Source: Dromaius novaehollandiae (lineage: Eukaryota; Chordata; Aves; Casuariiformes; Dromaiidae). From it: a stretch of DNA of 64,000 nt. The stretch spans positions 42,135,835-42,199,834 of the forward strand of contig NC_088102.1 in assembly GCF_036370855.1 (NCBI RefSeq). The letters are read 5' to 3'. The notes beneath the pieces were generated by a model. That model was not told where the DNA came from. It made no database searches and saw nothing but the letters and a program-made list of their open reading frames with translations. How positions within the stretch are numbered: the stretch's first letter is position 1; the number at the start of each line of letters is the position of its first letter. Both the position numbers and the translations under genes were made by a program. Below are positions 36,100 through 48,100 of this stretch, in pieces.

Positions 36100-38389
36100 T
36101 ACAGCTGTGGTAGGTTTGAGCTGTCTTCTGATTTCTTTCCTTACCACAGGGGTGGTAACTTCCATCAATATTAGAGTTGTCCTGAATTCTCTGATGGCTT
36201 GCTCCGTTATGCATTCTGGTTATAGCTGTTCTTATTTTCCCACTTGCTTGGCAGTTTCCGTATCCTTGAAAAGGAGCATCTGCTTCTTAGCATGCAGCAG
36301 TAGGCCTGTGTTGCAACTGCCTTGTTTGCACTCCTATGGAGAACTTACATCAGGGACCCAGGACCCGTTTCCACTGTATGAAGCAGGCTATGGCATGTGC
36401 ACATCTGTGGCCACAGTTAAGACTGCCAAAGAGGTGGCTAAAAGCAGGAAATGAGCAGCTGAGATGTGGATGGTGAGCAAAGGGTATGTGTGCATAGGGG
36501 TTGCAGTAACACAGCCTCCCCTCTGACAGCATGCTGGGTCAGGTGTGCTGGTTCTGCTAAGGCAGTCTCTACCTCTCCCCTGACTCTTGGTTTTGCTCTG
36601 AAATCCAGTAGGTGTATGGGCTCCTTGATTTAGTAGGAAAGCTCAGCCATGAGGGAGCTGTAAGTACATACGGCCAGCCTGCTAGCTCGGGTATCCATGC
36701 TGAGCTGAATGCATGAAAGTCCTGCGGGTTTATTTACCTCTGTACAACAGGTATGACTTAAAAAGTCGCATTTATACCCATTCTTTTGAAGCAGGTGGTG
36801 TAATTTAAAATAAAAGATACTGACTATTCTGAAGACCTAAAGAAGAGCAGTGAGGAAGATGGAGAAAACACGTAACTAGTCTTCAGTCAGATCCGCAGAA
36901 TTTTTTAGTGATCAGAACAACATGTAGAAACAATTTTCTTTAAGAAATTTGGCTGCTGACTTCAGATGCTAGCTTTAACAAGCTGTCTGGGCTCTAAAGG
37001 TCTTTTAGCTGTTCTCAGTTGAGATAGTGCTCTACTCACAGAAAAATGTCAGCAACTCAAATGTAGAGGGACTTTTCTGGAGTTCTATTGGCCTGATTGG
37101 TTTTGTGTGTGGATTTTTTGTTTGTGAAAAGTGCAATACTACTGATGCAGATGTAGCATATGCATGCTATACAGAAAGCTGTGAGAACAAAGCAGTAGTG
37201 CAGAAGATGATGTTGACCTGCTTTTCATTAGGGTGGTAGATGCCTTTGCTAGAAACTCTGGGGGAGAGACTGAGTAGTGCAATATGGGGTCACATGATGC
37301 AGTAAAGAAATGCAACAGGCCTGATAGGCACAGAGTGAGTCAAGATCATAAGACCCGGGTAGGAAAGGGTATTTTTGTCTTATCACAGATGTAGGGGAGG
37401 GCGAGTTTGTGGGCTTTTTGGTATTCTGTTCAACTAATATGGCATTTTACGTTTTATGTTAATGGAGAGGCATGCTACTTCTACTCTTTAAAACCAGAAG
37501 AGGTCAATGCCTGGCACATGTAATTTGCAGCCTGGTAAAAACTGATTGCACCTATTTGCATGTAATTACCTGGTGTAACTGAAACTTAGTTTTCCTCCCA
37601 CTAATCCTGGTGCTATGCTTCTCTTCCTTTTGTAGGAGGTGCAGGGTGAGGAGACGGGTTACGCGCCTGAGTCGCAGCCTGTAGCTCTGTTATCTGGGAA
37701 GGGGATGTGACCTGGCATTTTAGCCTTAGGGAAGGTGGGGGGGGGGTTCAGCCGCGAGCAGGGAAGAAGTTGGCTACATAGGTGCTCAGCTCGGAGCATT
37801 TTCAGTCCCCATTCTCCCATGCAGTAGCTGCTGCTGGTGGCAATGCTCCATGAGCTTGCGCAGCGCTCTGCTTTAGTTTCTCGTCCTAGGTCAGCACTGG
37901 CAGATGCAGCGCCTTTCACCGCCGCAGTGATTGCGATGGGGGCTTCTTCTGGAAGGGGCAGCGTCACCAATACAGGTTTCCTCATGAACACTGAAGTTCG
38001 CTGGCCAAGGGCAACATGATGGATGTTATCTGGAAGGAAGATTCTGTCTTTTGAAAGGAATAAAAATCATTTTGTGAATGTAATCATATTAAAGAGAAAA
38101 GGAATATGCAGTCATACAGAGACAGGAACTTCAAAAATAGGCATTTATTTGCTTGCAAGAGGTATGTTGATATTCTTGCCCAATTTTCTTAGGTTATGCA
38201 GGTCAACTTAGGTCTTTGTATATAGGCAGTGATTTTCCTGTGCGCTCCGGTCTTGCGTTAGCAAGCGGTCAGCTGTTAGCAGCTGGCTCTGATACCAGTG
38301 TTACTGCGAAAGACGGAATTACTGCCTTAAAGTCTGACCCCTTTTCCGGCCCTACGAAGAGGTGCAATTCTTACGTCGGGGTGAGGTTT
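36100..38389. other. Intergenic spacer between TMEM87A and VPS39
   Basis: No reading frame with recognisable homology on either strand. From about 37640 to 38020 the GC and CpG content rises, with phrases such as CTTGCGCAGCGCTCTGC and ACCGCCGCAGTG, and a G10 run occurs at 37737-37746. This could be an upstream regulatory patch or a decayed island. The rest is ordinary AT-rich DNA. Confidence 0.6.
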
Positions 38390-38424
38390 GGGCCCTAGCG
38401 CTGGGGAGGGCAGGAGCTGCGCTT

Positions 38425-38441
38425 GGGGGGGGGGGGGGGGG
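38425..38441. repeat. G17 homopolymer in the VPS39 CpG island
   Basis: Seventeen consecutive G residues, which could form a G-quadruplex on the plus strand. The length is uncertain for the usual homopolymer reasons. Confidence 0.9.
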
Positions 38442-38532
38442 CACGGGCTGCTCGCTTCTCCCTTCGCGGCGCCGCGCGCAGCTCCCCCCGCCGCTTCCTA
38501 CGCCGAGCTCAGCCCTTCCGGCCTGTGTCCTG

Positions 38533-38882
38533 CCCGCGCGCGGCGGTTCCGGGTTGTCTGGTTCCGGGCCGCACCTTGCCCGCGCGCGGCGGTTCCGGGT
38601 TGTCTGGTTCCGGGCCGCACCTTGCCCGCGCGCGGCGGTTCCGGGTTGTCTGGTTCCGGGCCGCACCTTGCCCGCGCGCGGCGGTTCCGGGTTGTCTGGT
38701 TCCGGGCCGCACCTTGCCCGCGCGCGGCGGTTCCGGGTTGTCTGGTTCCGGGCCGCACCTTGCCCGCGCGCGGCGGTTCCGGGTTGCCTCGTTCCGGGCC
38801 GCAACCTGCCCGCGCGCAGAGGTTCTAGGTTATCTCATTCCGGGCCGCACCCTGCCTGCGCGCGGCGGTTCCGGGCCGTCGG
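38533..38882. repeat. 46-bp GC-rich minisatellite, about 7.6 copies, in the VPS39 CpG island
   Basis: Units start at 38533, 38579, 38625, 38671, 38717, 38763, 38809 and 38855 (partial). Units 1-5 are identical as read. Unit 6 has a few changes, and units 7 and 8 are more diverged toward the promoter. Each unit opens with CCCGCGCGCGGCGG and contains TTCCGGG twice. Since 46 is not a multiple of 3, successive copies rotate through all frames, which explains the long overlapping open frames here. Confidence 0.95.
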
Positions 38883-39166
38883 CCTCCACTGTTCCTGCCC
38901 GTGTGGGAGGGGCGGCGGGGGCGGGGCCGGGGCCGACAGAAGCCCCACCCACCCACTCCGCGCAGGGGGCGGGGCCTGCCCCCGGGAGGGCTTGGGGGGC
39001 GGCGCGGGGCGGCGCGGGGGCTGCCGGGAAAGGGTGGGCGCAGCGGGCCGGGCGGCGACGCTTCCCTTGGGGCCGCCCGCCGCGCCCCCCCACCCCGCGC
39101 CGCTGGCTGCCTCCTCCCGGTCGGCGGGCGCGGTGCCGCCACGGGCCCCGAGACACCGCCGCCATC

Positions 39167-42100
39167 ATGCACGACGCTTTCGAGCACGTGCCGATCCTGG
39201 AGAAGCTGCCGCTGCAGATCGACTGCCTGGCGGCCTGGGGTGAGCGTCGCGGCCGGGCCGGGCCGGGCCGCGCCTCCGGGGCCCTTGCGCGGGCTGCGCG
39301 GGCGGGCGAGGGAGCCCCCGGGCCGCCTGCCCGCGGCTGCCGGGGCGAGCGGACAGAAACGCGCCCGGCTTTTGCCCGGCCTTGCGCCGGGGAGCCTGCG
39401 GAGTGCTGAGGCTGCGCTTCTGGAGGCCTCGCGTTAAACTCTTTCCCCGGTGTTAGCGCCGTGCAGGAGCGTCGGTTGCGTTTTTGGGCGTCCGCGCCTG
39501 CCGGGTTTTGGTCTCGGATCAGCCCTACTCGCTGTTCGCGGCGGTACGGCTTTTCAGGCTGTCTGAGCAGCGTCCAGCAGATGCGGTGTTGTGGGAGAAG
39601 ATGAGTAATTAAAAAAAATCCCAGACTCTCTGGATCGATGATCCGTTTAATCTGTTTTAAGGGCAAAATTATAGCTTGAGTGGTACTGCCACATTTAAAC
39701 GTGGGTCGTTTATGCTAGAGTTGTGTAGTAGAGAAGATGTGAACATTGTTTATTTCTGTGGTGAGGCCTTTATCCTCGTCTCTTTGAAAGCACTTCTTTT
39801 GCTGCAGTACAAAAAAGCCAAAACAGCCCATGAAGCATATTTGCTTTTAAAGAGTTGTAATTCTGGTCCTACAGCTTTTCTACCAAATACTGGGAGAAAG
39901 GTCTTCCAGGAAACAAGACTTTATTAACATACAAGTAGTTCAGTAATGAGAAAGTACTGGTTCTAGAAAGAAATGTTCTTTTGTGCTTGTTTCTTATATG
40001 ATCTTCCTCAGGGAGGAAGAACCTCAGGCAAGTTTAATGACCAAATAAAGGTTCTATGACTTTTGTATGCTATAAATTGAGCATATCTGAAACCCTCTAC
40101 CACAGGGTTTATATATATATACACCTATATATGTACACATATAAAAATTTTTTTGTAAATCCTAAGTGATTCTTTGGTCTCCAAGCAGTTCAAATGCAAT
40201 TTAAGATAACCTGCCAGAGTTTCTTTCAGGCATAGTGGACTCCTTCATGAAGTTTTTATAAGAATTGACTATTAAAAAACCTCTTAATACTCCTAATGTA
40301 ATTTCTGTGCTTACTTTTCTTTTTTTTCTTTGCTTGATGTTTTTTTCCCATTAAATAGCATTATTCTTCTCTGGGAGATAGTCAGTGTCTGAAAAATAGT
40401 TTATTGCCTTTTTTACTTGTATGAAAGATGCAATTGCTTCTTCCTCTCCCTTCTTATGAACAAGTAGGAAGTAATGTCTAAGCTGTAGTCTCATTTTTAC
40501 TGCTTGATTCCTGGAGATCATCACCCAAGAATGAAAGCTACTATTTAGCACTTCTACCAGAGAGATGTTGGTGAAACATGCATGTGCTGCAGCATAAACC
40601 CCTGTTAGGAATTTGAAGGAAGCTTCCTGGTGTTCTGATAAATGTAACTGAGATGGGAAGAGTAGTCTTCGTTGATACCGATTAGACTCTTTTCTCCCTA
40701 CTCTTTGTAGAGGAATGGCTCCTTGTCGGTACCAAACAAGGGCATCTTCTTCTTTACAGGATCAAGAAAGACATAGGTAAGTTGATTTTAAGAATAGCAT
40801 AAAAACTTGGTGGTATTTTTATTTCATGCGCTTTAGAGGTTGTAGTGACATTAACACAAATATATTTAATTACTGATTTTTCCTGCCTAGAGTTTAATGA
40901 ATATTATATGAGATCTTTAGTGGAAGTGTACATAGCATTTATCAGATATATAAGAAAGATGGCAAGTAATATCAGCCCATTTTCTGTTTTTAAATGTTGT
41001 ATGTTACATCTTCATACAATAAATTAGTGTACTTTTTGTGACTGCAATACTCGTAGATAAACTTAGACAAAAGCAGTGCATTGTGCTAGTTGTCAGAGGT
41101 CTGATAGTTGTCATCTGTTAATGAAAGACTGGATTAGTAGATCGGTTAAAAAAAAGAAAGCTTTATTCATTGGCATCACAGGATGGGAGAGGGGGAACCC
41201 TCCTAACTAGTTCTCTGATATATGTACTCTTCTCCTTGCCTCTTGGACAGTCAGTCATAAGTGTTCTTAGTCTATTTTGGAGATTCCACGAAGACTGCTA
41301 TTATACTTGTAGATTTAGTTACAACTAGCTTTCACTAAACGGATCTCTACTTCGTATTATCTGCTGTTACGTAGAAGAAACCCATGTTATTAAACATAAT
41401 AATGTAGTATTATGTGGGATAGCACAGGGAAAAAAAATCTGTTGTAGTATTATGTGGGATAGCACAGGGAAAAAAAATCTGTTGCCAAGTGTATCAGCTT
41501 TTGGAAGGATGTTTATTTGTAGCTACTTGAGTTTTTGAGGCTGAATTCAGTTTGCTTCTTTCTGAAACTTGTAGGCTATCTATTCCAATCAGAACATGCT
41601 AGACCTGAGTTATTAGTGTTTTATCTCACATGGTAAATTTCTCCCCCTTTTTTGCATCAGTGCCAGGAGAGGTTATGTCATCAGAAAGTGTCTGTAAGTC
41701 TTTATCCCTAAAACTCCTTTTAAACCCTTGTGGTGCAGTGTTTATTCCTTGTTTACTTTGCAGTGATGTGTTCCCTAGCAATTTAAGTTGCTGACATTTG
41801 ATTGGGATAGATAAAATCTTTGGGTACCTTTGTATCTCTGAGTTTCAAAATATTTAAATAATAGATGTTGTAATCTAAAATCCCAGCAAGGCAAAAATTT
41901 TAACTGTTGATGAGGTCCTCAGAAGAGTACAAGAAGTGTAATGTAAATCTTTGCCTGGCTGTGTAGAAGACCACCTGATGCTTTTAGCTATTAAGAGATG
42001 GCACAGAGATATTAGAGTCATTCTTCTGGTGTTAATTGACTGATTTTGATTTCGTAATTCTCTGTGTTCTATTTAGTTTAAGATGTATTCAGTTATAAAT

Positions 42101-45100
42101 TTAAGGATAACTAACTTCAGTTTACATATTCTCTCAAATCTCTTTGGTAGGTTGCAATAGGTTTGAAGTGACACTGGAGAAATCCAACAAGAACTTCTCA
42201 AAAAAGATTCAACAGGTAGGAAATAACAGCTTCTTGACATGGGGGAAGTTTTATTGTGTTTTCAGCTAAAACATCTTGAAATGTCAAATGTGCTTCTGGA
42301 ATCTGTGCTAGGTTTAACCCAAGTCTCCAAAGCTATAGATTCTTCTGGGGGTAGCACAGCCTGATGGTTGAGTCCACTCCCTCTTCCTGTAATAGGAAGA
42401 AGCTTGGTTTGGTTGCTAAAGCAGACTGCTAAGAATTGGGACTTTATTGGTTGATTTCTGGATTTTATGGAAGTACTTCAGTTTGCAGTAAGCCTCTAGC
42501 TGCTCTGAGAATATTTGTGAAAATGATGGTAGTACCCACACCCACAGACTGTGATGCATTGTTTGACTCTTGGTTATACAATATGAATGTAATTCCTGTT
42601 GGTTGAAATTTAGAACTAAAGTAACTGTTGCAATTTTCAGGCAGTCTTGTTAGTGTTTCATTTTTTTGGGAACTTTAACTCATTTATTATATTCATACTC
42701 AGGAAAGCACTCAAAAAAGATTATGTAGCCTCTTTCAGCAACACCCTGCACATCCTTTAGATGTACATTTGTACTAGTACATATCCTTTATTCCAAGCTT
42801 TCTTACAAACTTAGGCTGCAAACTCTGTGTGCTAGCTTGCAAAACTTAGGTATTTGTGAACGAGGTTACGATACCTGGAGGGGAGGCAGTGTATGGATTG
42901 CTGCCTTGCTGTTTTCATTATTTGAAAAGTATGTAAGGGTGTGTGGTTTTTTTTTTTGTTTTGTTTTGTTTTTTTTAATTATCTGTAATCAAGCCTCGGT
43001 AAGAGGTTTGGCTTGTGAATGTAGTCTGATAGAACTCTCTCTTTCAGATTCATGTTGTTTCCCAATTTAAAATTCTGGTCAGTCTGTTAGGTAAGTGAAA
43101 AAATGTTTTAATATTTAGTGAACTCTTCTCAGTACAGTTACTTGGCTGAATGTGACACCCCTTCCACACGCCTGCATAGTGGTCTTGTTGAAAAGTCATT
43201 GTCTAGGATTTAGGCTTTTTGACTTTGCAGAGGAAGCATTATGCAGCATAGACTGAGAAGCAACTTGATTGTCATAAAGCAGCTTGGAGAACAAAGTATT
43301 AACACTAACTATTGTGATTAAAAATTCACGTATAGTTTATACGTGTGTGTGTTTGTGTGGGTGTGCACTGTATGATAGAGGATAAAACTTCTATCGTCCA
43401 AACTTGTTTGATGGGTGAAACTTGCCGTTGATGCATTACGCCAATGTTGGCCTATATGTGCACGGCAATCTTTTACTATCTTGTGGAAGATCTAAATTTG
43501 CTTGACTCTGACTATATTTATTTAACCTTATGATCTTCCTATGTCTTTTTTTGCTTATGTTGCTACTCCCCTCTTTATGATCTCCAAGTCCCAGCTCTTC
43601 AGACTCCAGCATGTGTAGATTGCTTCTGCCTGCATCCTCGTGCGTACAAAAACTTGACCACAGCACCGTTCGCTTGCAGCTATTCACTTCCCACTAATTT
43701 CAGGAGCCAGTTCAAAATGGTCTTTGTTCAAACAATCTTCCATTGTGAACTTGCCCTGCTGTGGTTTGCCTGCTCTCCCTTTCATTCCTACTTCCCCTGC
43801 TTAGTTAGCACCTGTTCTCAGTTTCTTCATGTAATTTTGCCAAAGCTGGCGGTAGTTTTCTCTTCGGCATTTATCATCATGTATTCCTGTGCATCAACAC
43901 TCATTTTTCAGTTGTTGGAAAAACATTCATTTTCCTTTCTTGCAAGTCTTAATTTCTTTCACAAGTTCTTCTTCTGTAAGCATAAACTGTGATAATTTGT
44001 TTGAATTAACGATGAGCTCTACATGTGTTAAATACTGAACAATAATTGGAATTTTGTTTAAAACAGAGAATAACATTTATGTGCATGACCTGTTGACATT
44101 TCAACAAATCACTACAGTTTCCAAGGCAAAAGGTGCATCTCTCTTCACTTGTGATCTTCAGGTAAGAGGAAGAACACAATGGCACAGATACCCTTACTGC
44201 TTTGTAATAAGGATACATTTTTTATGTTGCTGGGAAAAGTTGGTTTGTTAATTTAGTGTTATGTGCAAGCTACTTGGGCATTAGTACCTAATTATGGATG
44301 TAGGAGCTTCAGTTAAGGTAATGAACTTTAATGTAGGCATTTTAATTTCCTTCTTGTCCTCTGTAAGATGCCTGTTAAGACTGTAGCCTTTCACTTTCTG
44401 ATACAAAACTCTAAGGCATTTTTATCCTGTGTTCTTTGTGAACGTTTATCGTGTGAACTTTGAAGGTCTCTTTTTGAAGTGTTCTCTTCAATATAAAAGC
44501 CATTCCCTTCCCTTACATTGCTAATGTGCTACTTCAGTGGTTCTCTTCTCCAAGCATCTCCATCACTGTTTTTGTTACATCTTCATTTCTGTTAAACTGT
44601 ATTGGCCCGGGCAATCTCTGGGCAACTACGGCTGATTCAGGCCGTAGTTCCATAGGGTATAGCAATCCTTTTCTAATGTGCTGTTGTTTATAAAGTGACT
44701 CATTTCTATCCAAGTGAGTTTCTCAGCCTACCTATGTTATTCAGAAACCTTATTCATAACCAGAAGAGGTAGTTTAGTATCCTTCCTCAATACTTTAATA
44801 TCTTCACCTCATGGGAGCTAAGTATTAAATCTCTTTTAATAATTACCTAGGCTTTCTAAGTTTTAAGACTAGTTATGTCTTTTAAAGCACATTTAAGTTC
44901 TGTCATTCCAAAATGTCTTATCGTTTTATATGGGCACTTGGATTTGCTGGTATTTCTAGTCAGGAAACTTTCCCAACAGGCTAGAATCTAAAACATAGCT
45001 ATTAATGTTTTCATCCATCAGTATAACACGTTCTTTGTGGTGTTCCGTTTCCTCCCCTCTCCTATATTGCAAAGAGTTCGAGCTGTTTATCCTAGTCTTA

Positions 45101-48100
45101 TGTGGAAAGCTATACGCCCAGCCCTGATCTTCTATTTGGTGTGTGTATATCTGTAGTGCTTTATAATTTTGTTTTTATTTCCGTGGTGTCACAGTCCCTG
45201 TCATCTAACCACATTTGATTTTGAAGTACCCCATCTCCCTTCTCTCTATGCTACCTTGTTTAGGAAAACCCCTTCTGGCATGGATGAATAAGGCTGCTCT
45301 TCAGTTGACAGCTTTGCTTCAGTTTGAGGATTCTTTTGGCCTAGTATCATCTTCCCAGCCTTCTAGTATTAATGTGTTTATGCCTGTGTCTTTTCACAGC
45401 ACTCAGGTACAGGGGAAGACGTGCTGAGAATGTGTGTGGCAGTACGGAAGAAGCTACAGCTTTATTTTTGGAAGGACAGAGAATTTCATGAACTACAGGT
45501 GAGTTGGACTGTTTCTATGGTCTAGTATACTTCACTCTGGACTACACTTGCTCTTTATTCCTTGCTGTGGATTCCCCATTACTCACTCAGTGGCATTGCT
45601 AGCCTTTAGAGTACTGAGTCCTGTTGGTTCTGCAGTGATTTAACAAAGCAACAGCAAATTAAGGTGAAAATGGATGATTGAAATGGCAAATAATGGCATA
45701 ATACAGTTTCATAAATCAAACTAAAGACTATTTTGTATTCTTGTAACATTCCACTTGCAGTATGCTTGTACGTCAGTGAAATGTGTTAACACAAACAGCC
45801 TCTATAAACATACACTTAATGGTAATGCTATGGGAGTGGGTCCCCTTCTACCCAAAGGCTTCCAAGCATATCAGGATGTCAGAAGGTAGGTACTGACAAC
45901 AAGCACAGAGAACTGCACTTCTGAATATCAGAATAATGATTTAAAAAAAAAAAGAATAATTTTCTGCATATTTCTACTGGTTCAGCTAAGCTGGTCTTTT
46001 AGGAAGTTATGCAGTTGATTCAAAGCACACCTTTCTCTTGTGCATGAGTCTAGCCTTTAGTTTAATACTGCCATTCATTGACCAGGAGAAGTTGGGTGGA
46101 TATGCCAGGAAACATGGTGTCAGCACAGTGCTGCCTGTTACACTCTGTGATGCCAGATTAGACTTCTTTCTGCTGCTTCTTGTAACAGCCATTTTTACTT
46201 GTTTTTCCGTTGTATTTTCAGGGGGACTTCAGTGTACCTGATGTACCCAAGTCTATGGCATGGTGTGAAAACTCCATCTGTGTTGGTTTCAAGAGGGACT
46301 ATTATCTGATACGGGTAAGACTGCGCTTTGGAACAGGATGTGTAAGGACACTTGAATCACAATAGACGCTACGTAGGCTGCTCTTATGCTTAAGGATTTA
46401 GTTGTGAAACACGAAAAATATCTTGTACTTGTATCTTGTACTCCTGCTGCATGTGGTTTTGAAAAGGACAACTTTGAGTGGTTTTTTTTTTTTTTAAACT
46501 GATTTTTTTGTCAGGAAGTGATTTTTTTTCTCCTTATCACTGTTGAAACTGGTGTTTGAACCTATTATAGAAAAAAGACATTGGAAAAGATATGTTTTGG
46601 TTGAGAAGCAGTCTGTAAGCTCAGTTTGCTTGTTATTTAATGTATTAAGAAAGGAGACATCTTTAAAAAGAAAGAAGACAAAGATGATCTTATTATTTGA
46701 CAGACAGTGCAACTTAACCATTTTTTTTTCTTTTTTGGTCCCTTCACCGAATTGTGCTTTTAGTTAGAATTGCTTCATTTGGCAGCTATGTTTGATAATT
46801 TTTTCTGCCTTTATAGTTGGCTTTTGCCCTTATTGTAAAATCCTGAGGTTACACAAAGAGATGTTTGGACACTTTCGTTGGTGGTGTTACTGTGCTATGC
46901 ATTTTAAATGCTTATATGCACTATGTGCTCAGCTACTGTCACAGTAAGAGGTATACACTACCTCAGGCAAAGTAGATAATATTAATGCTTTATATCTGAA
47001 TGATGTACGAGCAAGAGAAATGTTGGTATCCAGAAACTTTCTTCTTGTTAATCTTTAAAATTGCACTTGTCCTTTTAATGATTAGCCTGAGTTGTAAATC
47101 CCTCTGCCATGCAGTTAGTTTTTTGGCTTTCAGACATTTGGTCTTCTGCAGTTCTGAAATATGCATTATATTGAACAATGGGTTTTTTTCTTTTATTGTT
47201 GTCCTAGGTGGATGGCAAAGGATCCATCAAAGAACTATTTCCTACAGGCAAGCAGCTAGAACCGTTGGTAGCCCCTGTAGCAGATGGAAAAGTTGCAGTT
47301 GGCCAAGATGATCTAACTGTAGTGCTAAATGAAGAAGGGATCTGTACCCAGAAATGTGCCTTGAACTGGACAGATATTCCTATAGCCATGGGTGAGAACG
47401 AGCACTAGTTTTTTCTTCAGTCTGTCATATGATGATCACAATTGTGTGTTACATTCCTAGTATTTAGAAACTAGCTGGGTTCTGAGTGTGACAATTCTTG
47501 AGTATTCCAGGTTTTACTTTCCAAGTGCGAATAGTTGCATTCGTTTATTTCTGTTTCTGTCACTCCTTTACTCCTGGTTTGCATGCCTCTCTCCTTTTCA
47601 GAAAATAGGCATATTGTCTACCTTTATAAAGTGATAAGGTTTGAAATATAAGGCAGGGTGACAGAGCACCAGCTTTTCTGAGCAGTCAAATGCCAGAAAA
47701 ATTTCTTGTCTTGAAAGAGGAACAAAAAGCTTTGCAGTATTCTATTAGCACATTGCTGTCATTCTCAGGCATTGAGTTCCTTGATTAATAAGCAAAAAAA
47801 GGACACATTTCAAGGAAAAAAATTTTGAAGGATAACCCTTGCTTTGAGTTATGGCTCATTTCAAGGTATACTTGAGAAAGATTAACTTAAATTTTTGACC
47901 TGTTTCACAAACAGAACACCAGCCTCCCTACATTATTGCTGTTCTGCCAAGGTATGTGGAGATCCGCACTTTTGAACCTCGGTTGCTGGTACAGAGTATT
48001 GAGCTGCAGAGACCACGCTTCATCACCTCTGGCGGGTATTATGTAAAACTGATTATTACTTCTGTTAAGATGTCTGGGTGTGGTAGCACTTTGAAAAACT

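Larger units (their letters stand above)
33781..36100 (+). other. TMEM87A: TMEM87A 3' UTR with candidate poly(A) signals
   Basis: No gene is seen after the stop. AATAAA occurs at 35616-35621, 35745-35750 and 36067-36072. The first two, only 130 bp apart, are the best candidates for the main transcript end. The stretch includes A-runs, a C17 run (35908-35924) and a 19-bp repeated phrase (34812-34830 and 35473-35491). The true end was not determined. Confidence 0.6.
38390..39420. promoter_or_regulatory. VPS39: CpG island and promoter of VPS39
   Basis: A GC- and CpG-rich block ends just after VPS39 exon 1. GC boxes (GGGGCGGGGCC and relatives at about 38915-38975) lie 190-250 bp before the ATG, with no TATA box. 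The island also contains a G17 run (38425-38441) and the 46-bp minisatellite. The 5' UTR probably starts at about 39000-39130; this is inferred from position only. Confidence 0.82.

Noticed and set aside
37659-37991. 110-codon antisense open frame
   Set aside because: No family resemblance and no Kozak, splice or promoter support. It lies in a GC-raised patch where stops are rare.
38352-39437. Several long overlapping open frames on both strands (up to about 328 codons) upstream of VPS39
   Set aside because: They come from the GC-rich 46-bp minisatellite, which reads open in all frames because 46 is not a multiple of 3, and from stop-poor CpG island sequence. No recognisable domains. Only the short VPS39 exon 1 inside is real.
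43654-43992. 112-codon plus-strand open frame rich in Phe/Leu/Cys
   Set aside because: This is the complement of a purine-rich stretch; such translations are typical of pyrimidine-rich intron and show no domain.
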